Below, piece after piece: positions 57,601-64,000 of a DNA stretch of 64,000 nucleotides. The translations under genes were made by a program, and so were the position numbers. The notes under the pieces were generated by a model. It saw nothing but the letters and a program-made list of their open reading frames with translations, searched no databases and was not told the DNA's origin. Source of the stretch: Membranipora membranacea (Eukaryota > Bryozoa > Gymnolaemata > Cheilostomatida > Membraniporidae); contig OU612072.1 in assembly GCA_914767715.1 (NCBI GenBank), positions 2,606,001-2,670,000 of the forward strand, in the 5' to 3' direction. Numbering within the stretch: position 1 is the first letter of the stretch; every line of letters begins with the position of its first letter.

Positions 57601-60600
57601 ACCATCCAAAAAAGTCAAATCCATAGACTTATAAAGAACTGTTAAGGTAATGTCAAAGACCGATCTGAATATCAACATATCATATACCGTTGGAAAGCTG
57701 CCGAGCTACTGAAAATGAATATTTAAACAAAGATTTGATTCGACGACGTTGTGTCATTTTAGGGAGGAAATTAGGCAGAAAACACTGTTTTGGTCAACGC
57801 AGATGGAGGAGTCAAATTAATTGCGGGAAATTTCAAAACAGGTGGAATGTATACTTACTGATTGTGTTCATCGTAAAATTTAATATTCTTTGATATATGA
57901 TTAGTCTAAATTGACTTTTTACGTCACGCCATACAATGCATTTTTTTGTGAAGCCGTGAAAATATTTTAAACTTCAATCATTAATTCAGAACAGATCATA
58001 GGCTCGAAACAAAATTAAAAATGATTTTCTCTTAGAGTATTCCTCAAATGTCATACACATTGACTTTCACAAATTAGCTTGCATATTGCAATGACAGTAG
58101 ACTCTCGAATACAGCTAATATTTTCGCCACCTTTGCATAACGTCAAACATGCTGTCCAAATGACCATCATTGTGGCCAAACGAAGTTTTTTTGCAGCTTC
58201 ATTTATCTTGAATTTAACGCAAAAGAATGCCAAAAAACAGCTATTTTTTAGGACTTTTGAGGTGCTTTTGGGCGTTCTTTTGCGTTAAATTCAAGAAAAA
58301 TGAAGATGAAGTGAAAGATTCTGTTGGCATTTCTGGTGTGCACCGTGGTTATAGAAAGCGGCTTCGTATGTAAGAACTTTCAAAAAAACTTTGTTTGGCC
58401 ACAATAATGGTCATTTGGACAGCATGTTTGACGTTATGCAAAGGTGGCGAAAATATCAGCTGTTTTTGAGAGTCTACTGTCATTGCAATATGCAAGCTAA
58501 TTTGTTGATAGTCAATTTGTATGACCTTTCAACAGTACTCTAAGAGAAAATCATAATTAATTTTGTTTCGAGCCTATGATGTGGTCTGAATTAATGATTG
58601 AAACTTCACATATTTTCACGGCTTCTAAATAAAATGCATTGTATGACGTGACGTAAAAAGTCAATCTAGACTAGTCATATATAAAACAAAAATTAAATTT
58701 TACAATGAACACAATCTCTAAGTATACCTTCACCCTGTTTTGGAATTTCTTGCAATTAATCTGACTCTTCCATCTGCATTGACAAAAACAGCGTTTTCTG
58801 CCTCATTTCCTCCCTAAAATGACACAACGTCGTCAAATCAAATTTTTGTTCAGGTATTCATTTTCAGTAGCTCCGCAGATTTCCAACGGTATATGATATG
58901 TTGATATTCGGATCGGTCTTTGCCACTACCTTAAGTCTATGGTTATAAAAACACCACTGTTTGGGCTAAGCATTTGTAACATAACTCTTTTATCATGGTC
59001 GACCGCACACAGAATATCAGTTATTTACCATTCAATCCATTGCCAATAAAAATTAATTTCCAGAAGCAAAGCAGGTCCAATTACGACTTTGAAAAAGAAT
59101 TTCTTTTTTTTTCTTAGCTGTTGCAGTCGGATGTATTTTGTTCATAGCAATAATTCTAATTATCACTATGATATGTGTCAAAGTTTGGAGATCAAAACAT
59201 ATAAAGAGGAACACAGCATTGGTAAGAAAACTCTAACCCCATAACTAAATTCCAATGAAGACCTCCCGCTTTGAATCCGAACAAAAGAGTTTCAAAAATT
59301 CAACAAAGAACTCATAATCAAAAATCCATATTCAACAAAACCGATGACCAATATTGAAATATTACAACCGGACACAGCCACACTTTGGTATGGAAGATAG
59401 AGCTCACGAAGAAAACTGCTCATGAAGGTATTATCCTTCATTAAGGTTAGGCGGATTAGGTATAGGGTTGGGAGCTGAATAAAGATTGTTTCAATTCGCC
59501 TGGTAATCATGCAGCTAGACGCAAACCGAACGACACTTGATCTAAAGGGAGGCCTGGTGGCCTTAAAGGCTGCAAGCAGTGCTAATACTGCATGGTGTAA
59601 ATTATGTTGTATTCTTAGGAAACAGCTGCAGAGCAGAAGGTTTCGGAGATACTAAAAGGACAAAGTGTGCTCGCTGTTAAGAAAGCATCACAGCTGAGGT
59701 CCCTTCAGTCAGCGATGACTTTACATAAAATGTCAAAGACTGTATTCAGTCAGCAGAATCTGATGAAACACGACAGCGCGGGTGGCCAGGGTGAGTTTAT
59801 CTATTTTTCAATAATTAGGAGCTGCTCTCTCTCACACCACCAGCGGTTTACCATTAGAAAGGTTAGGAGCTGGTCTCTCTTACACCACCAGCGGTTTACC
59901 ATTAGAAAGGGATCGATGCGAATGGCAGGTAATTTGGATCGACCTTGGTCTACGGAAATTTAAAAGTATGATAACATAACATAGTATATCAAAAACACCT
60001 ACCTTGATTTTCTGAAACTTATCATAAGGTGTCTAAACCTAAGTGTGGCCGTCTATTTTTTAGGAATCTCTCCGTCTAACATGAGCTTTGCTAACATCAC
60101 TCAGGCTCTGATGGAGAGACAAAAGTCACGTAAGGAACAACTGGAGGCAGGGAAGTCTATGTCAGCTAATACTGCAGCTTCTAAAGGTAACACGTATTCA
60201 AATGCCCAAATATTAAGGCTTTTGAAAATAGAAGTGCTTCAGTCTCAAGGCCTTATTACAAGGTTACTGTTTTATGTAGCCGCTTGACAAGGCTAGTGCT
60301 TCTGGGTTTGTGATATTGCTTAGGTAAAAAATATTGCGAATCACATGCCAATAAACTTATTTATCAAAGATTTTTCCAACTTCAGAAGACCATGCGCTGA
60401 AATCGGAGCATTTCAAACATTTTTACTTATTATAGACTTATAGAGAAGGGACAACTTTAGCAGTTCACAAAAGTTGAGAAGAATTTTCTATCAGTTAAAA
60501 CTAATGAATTCAACTGTGTTTATAGGCTATTTAAAAGGTTGGCAGGTTGCTCTTAATTAGCCAAGGACCTTCAATATGACCAAATATGGGGCAGCGCTAC

Positions 60601-61360
60601 TATATTTTTAACCTTCAATTTTGATAGTTGATTTCCTAATTATACATAGAAATGATATTCTACAGCGGAATAATTTTACAGTAGAAATGACGTATGTCTT
60701 TCTATCTAATCTTCACACCTTCGTCCTGTGCTTGGCAATGACTCATTTCTTATTTTATACAGTTACCATACCACCCAATGTAGCACCTGGTAATATCACT
60801 GGGAGCGTTAACCAGCCGAGTAGTACTACCATCAAGAGCATCAATAATCCTATCATAGAGAGACTGCTCGCTAATAAACTAGCAAAAGAGCGAGCAATCG
60901 TAAAAAATGTGATGTCATCAATTAAAGATTCAGCAAAAGTATGTATGCATAACTGATGATTGGGTCTGATTCTAATTAGAGTTTGGTCAACAAGAAGAAT
61001 AATTGTTTGTTTTGTTGCGTTACTGTGGTGTGTTGCTGTGTGATCCATGTGTTTAGATCATGAGGTCATCTGCAATTTCCGTCAATGATGTCATTCAAAC
61101 GGCCAGCAAAACATTTTATTAACAAAGTATAAGTCATCGTGCAACAGAAGAACAGAATTAAACTCTTTATTTCTAACTGATCAAAATAAATGAAATAATT
61201 CACATTGCAAATAAATACGACTTTATGAACATTTGTTAATGTTTCTCAAACCAAAACAGCGTAATGAAAAAGATCATAATATATTGTTTTAATCTCAAAT
61301 TTATCCTAGGCTGCAGAAGAAGATACCCAACAATTGCCAGCTGATTCTAAAGATCTCTAG
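54693..61360 (+). CDS. Single-pass membrane protein, 9 exons
   Basis: Exons 54693-54874, 55771-55867, 56367-56520, 57111-57227, 59118-59221, 59619-59790, 60064-60186, 60763-60938 and 61310-61360 close in frame at 1176 bases (391 aa). The first 17 residues (MSLLCYVIVTRTLTALA) look like a signal peptide, although one Arg lies within it. The outer part (about 18-183) has two N-glycosylation sequons (NGS, NYT) and strands such as SVRLSW and WHFYLNGRPL that recall an Ig-like fold. A Cys-rich patch follows (CDP, CSRC, CYKHH). The membrane segment is about 185-207 (VAVGCILFIAIILIITMICV), followed by basic residues (KVWRSKHIKR), so type I topology is likely. The 180-residue tail is Ser/Lys/Gln-rich and has no domain I recognise. 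An upstream in-frame ATG at 54633 would bury the signal peptide. I do not recognise the family; it could be a lineage-specific receptor. Confidence 0.84.
55128..55508. mobile_element. 381-bp foldback element in intron 1
   Basis: Two arms of about 169 bp (55128-55296 and 55340-55508) are near-perfect reverse complements around a 43-bp loop. The outer ends are TCCTAGG. No clear TSD is visible. It lies in the first intron of the membrane-protein gene. Confidence 0.9.
56983..57030 (-). mobile_element. LINE 3' tail relic
   Basis: On the minus strand it reads AAACTTTTAGAAAACCTCAA followed by AATA units, the same end as 37506-37543. It lies in the third intron of the membrane-protein gene and is probably a strongly 5'-truncated insertion. 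Confidence 0.55.
57621..58942. mobile_element. 1.3-kb nested foldback element
   Basis: Two arms of about 575 bp (57621-58194 and 58370-58942) are inverted repeats of each other. The outer ends are CCATAGACTTA. The 175-bp centre is itself a hairpin: TTGAATTTAACGCAAAAGAA pairs with TTCTTTTGCGTTAAATTCAA. There is no open frame with transposase features, and no convincing TSD. It occupies most of the fourth intron of the membrane-protein gene. A fragment of the arm lies at 10584-10630. Confidence 0.9.
59817..59911. repeat. 48-bp direct duplication in intron
   Basis: Two tandem copies of a unit containing CACCACCAGCGGTTTACCAT with three differences, immediately after exon 59619-59790. Confidence 0.8.
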
Positions 61361-61460
61361 GAGCCAAATCAAGTTGAAGAATCAGGACAACAGAGAAAAG
61401 AGTAACCAAGAAATCCTCAAAAATACCGACAAGACCTAGTGCAGACTGAGACTATTGCAG

Positions 61461-61466
61461 AATAAA
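61461..61466 (+). promoter_or_regulatory. Poly(A) signal of membrane-protein gene
   Basis: AATAAA lies 101 bases past the stop codon of the nine-exon membrane-protein gene. Confidence 0.6.
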
Positions 61467-62115
61467 ATATCTCATTTAGATGTCTTCAGGGTTTATAGTA
61501 ACAGAGCCACAGAGGGATTGAGAACTGATGAATGGTGATTTATGATTGGTGTCAGCTATATGCCTCACAAAGAAGGGTTTTTAACATATCCGATATATTT
61601 TATAATTTACGTACTGTAAAAGTTAATGAACATTTAGTTATGCAAGCTTGCAATGAAAGACATGGCGTTGTAAGAATAATTCCTGAAAAAAAGTTAATAA
61701 AAAGGCCAAAACTTCCTGTAACATAGAAGAAAACATTGCAGACTTCTATAATAGACCCATAATCATGTGCGCACCATTGAGGAAGACATAGCTGGATGTA
61801 AAAAACCATTATATGTACAGCTACAGCAAGATCACCTCATGAATGTCAAAATCAGTTGAAAGTCATGAAGCAACAAAAATGTGCTAAGTATGAGCAGTGA
61901 ATACAAGGATATGTTTGAGATATGTTCCCAAATTTCTTAATTACGCATTGCAGAAGTACCCAACGCATATTGCACAGAATTTCTGTGTAAGAGTATCATA
62001 ACTCACTTTTATACATATCAGTTTAGCCTCACTCCATATGGAAATGGCTACCAAGGTATCTAACCTGTAGTGAGAAATTTGAACACAGATACTAGGTATT
62101 GCATAGTGTGTGAGG

Positions 62116-63621
62116 TCACAATCGCTGAGAATCAATCTTTGTTTTGACCAGATCAGTTATGTGTTGGATTGCGTTGTCTACAGTGCTAGAATCACCATCG
62201 TTCTCTATGATCAGGTCAAAGTTCATGTCATCAAGGTCACATTCACTCGGTGCATCATCAACTTTGGTAGTAAACACAAAACCCCTGCAAAACAGAAAAG
62301 TGAGAAGTCATCTGTGTAAATTTGTCATTCACAGATACTGTAATTGTCTTACCCTGAACATTGGTGCCATAACTTCTCAGAAATTATTGTTGCGATCGGT
62401 ATTCTGGGTGAGAGAAAGTATTAAAGTAATGTCATTTTCATTTCTATTCCACTCTGTGAAAAAGCTAATTGGCGAGAATATCTTAACATATGCCAAATGG
62501 GATAGCCACAGCACGAACCTTTCTTCTCTAGTCTTGAGGCTAGCTGTGACTCTGACAGTCGTCGTAGCCTGTGGATAAGTCTTCTTAAAGTATTGCAGGT
62601 CAGTTTTGCGTCGGGCATCACTGATAACCCACACAGGTTTATTAGCTCCTGGACTATTTAGTGTAGATAATCTACAGAAGTATCCGGGATCCTTGTCTCG
62701 TCTCTCTTCACCCCATCTTATCATATCAACTCTTACTTTCTCCTTGTACTCAGCTGGGGAGAAAATTAGACACACAGTACAGTCTAACAAACATAGCTTC
62801 AAACTTCTCTCAGTATAACCTTCAGGTCATGGCATCTTCAGTGTCATGGAAAACCAGTGCCCTTTGCTTTTGCAAAGAATTTTTACCCTCAATAGCTCTG
62901 CTGAAGAGAGCTCTTGGGAATTGAATAGCTAAACATCAGAGCGGTTGACGAAATAGAAAACCCACATTTATTATCATATCATGACCGAATATCACTTACA
63001 TGCATCAAGGAGGCGGCTGAAGTCTAAGTCATGTTCTACAGCGTACTGCTTCTTGAGAGGAGCAGAAAGTCTCATTACTTCACACTTATCATCGGATATT
63101 ACAGTCTGAAACAAGGTGTGGGCTTTAGAGTAATTCATGAGCCTATGTCATTTAGATTGTAGATCTCAAATAATTGCTAATATTTACTAGGTAAAGTGTG
63201 ACTCACTATTAAGTTGGTATCCTCACCATCGAAGGAATCAATTTGAGACGATCAAGTATTCCTACACCATGATGTTTGTTGTGTCAACAGCTTGGACAAG
63301 ATCACATGAACCTTTTCTAGTATTTCTGCTTTAGGATACATCCATTTAAGTAGAAGGTTCTGGAGCTATGTAACTATCCTAGATGAGAGATTGAATGCAA
63401 CACTATGGTATTCCTTACACTGATATGCATATTTCGTAGATAATAATAATAACAAGAAATTTGAGACTTTTTGCATTACTGCAGTAGATAATGTTACATG
63501 GTTAAGAGTTTTAAGATCTCACCTGTAGCTTGTCAGTTATGAAGTCTTTTCCTGATTTCCTTTTTCCACTGAACACCAAAATAAGAGCTGGGCTCGGTAA
63601 ATTATTGCCACTCTCATCCAT
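62116..63621 (-). CDS. PMVK: Phosphomevalonate kinase, 4 exons
   Basis: Exons 63621-63523, 63105-63000, 62753-62519 and 62284-62116 give 609 bases (202 aa); the human enzyme is 192 aa. The enzyme phosphorylates mevalonate 5-phosphate with ATP to the diphosphate, in the mevalonate route to isoprenoids and sterols. Visible family marks are the P-loop-like [11 protein letters not shown] (residues 17-27), [11 protein letters not shown] with [11 protein letters not shown], the highly conserved [10 protein letters not shown] and DPGYFCR, the [14 protein letters not shown] strand, and [15 protein letters not shown] with DLIIEN near the end. This is the animal-type kinase, not the GHMP-type enzyme of fungi, plants and many bacteria. 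The ATG lies nine bases after an acceptor-like ttgcag, so a 5' non-coding exon is likely. It is convergent with the membrane-protein gene; the stops are 755 bases apart. Confidence 0.97.
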
Positions 63622-63639
63622 AATTGTGACCTGCAAAAG

Positions 63640-64000
63640 ATTAGATCAAATACATTGGATCATGTGAATTATAAAGAAAGGAGATTGAGCCTTCGCTCAC
63701 ACTCCTGGTCTTCATTCGACAGAAAACTTGATGGAAGTGATGGAAGTTACTATGATTTACTGGAGCAAATGAACTTGACTAAGTACAGGCTTGAATTGTA
63801 GATGATGGTATTTTGTTCGGTTTTCATGTAACATTTCAATCATGTCTTAGTTCACATCTAAGTTATCATATTTCATTCTTCATAATGAGTGGAAACCGTA
63901 ATGAAATTGTTACTTCGAAGGCAAGTAATAAAAGCCTGAGTGACAATACGTTCTTCCATTTCAATTTTATAAAGGAATGTTCTTCGCCGTTAATTTTTTC
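63640..64000. other. Upstream flank of PMVK, nothing recognised
   Basis: Upstream of the acceptor before the PMVK start codon. It should contain a 5' intron or the promoter, but no element is recognised and no open frame of note occurs. Confidence 0.5.

Noticed and set aside
60621-60762. Upstream extension of the exon-8 frame of the membrane-protein gene
   Set aside because: The frame is open through the intron, but a clear acceptor at 60762 and phase agreement with the previous exon place the exon start at 60763.
62144-62578. Plus-strand 144-codon frame
   Set aside because: It is the shadow of PMVK exons 3 and 4 on the opposite strand.

Overview
This is a window from a eukaryotic nuclear genome, and the gene content is animal. 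It is AT-rich outside the satellites. The genes are split into many short exons with GT-AG borders, and the proteins belong to metazoan families (PLEKHD1-like, TRIM-like, animal-type phosphomevalonate kinase). Short introns, dense non-autonomous transposons and a TRIM gene with a beta-propeller tail fit an invertebrate. A sponge or cnidarian is possible, but the sequence alone does not name the phylum.

Layout. (1) 1-9240: several decayed, tandemly duplicated gene-like copies that keep splice-like borders but have lost their reading frames. A tRNA-derived SINE follows at 9.5 kb. (2) 10.7-15.65 kb: a composite satellite. It holds 9-bp (CACTTGCCC) monomers, two arms of the same satellite in inverted orientation around a 108-bp spacer, then a 45-bp array and a GC-rich 61-bp array that share a core. 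(3) 15.65-19.9 kb: no recognisable gene. (4) 19982-30607, minus strand: a complete 12-exon PLEKHD1 homologue (463 aa by my splice model). (5) 30.6-39.4 kb: transposon-rich. A LINE on the minus strand is split by a second LINE on the plus strand, which is itself split by a 512-bp hAT-type MITE with a perfect 8-bp target-site duplication (TSD). (6) 39421-43535, plus strand: an 8-exon RING/B-box/coiled-coil/beta-propeller TRIM-like gene (621 aa). Remnants of a partial 3' duplicate lie at 46.4 and 48.1 kb. (7) 49111-54319, minus strand: an 11-exon coiled-coil gene (720 aa) that I do not recognise. (8) 54693-61360, plus strand: a 9-exon single-pass membrane protein (391 aa), head-to-head with the previous gene across 373 bp. 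Two large foldback repeats sit in its introns. (9) 62116-63621, minus strand: a complete 4-exon phosphomevalonate kinase gene (202 aa).

The five genes are unrelated in function and form no operon-like system. All five splice models close in frame over their full length, which is strong internal support. The most unusual features are the DNA elements. A 40-bp and a 60-bp palindrome have the same 15-bp arms, and each is flanked by its own perfect 8-bp TSD, so they may be extremely small hAT-like transposons. The window also holds nested foldbacks, and a giant inverted satellite whose 9-bp periodicity leaves long reading frames open on both strands.
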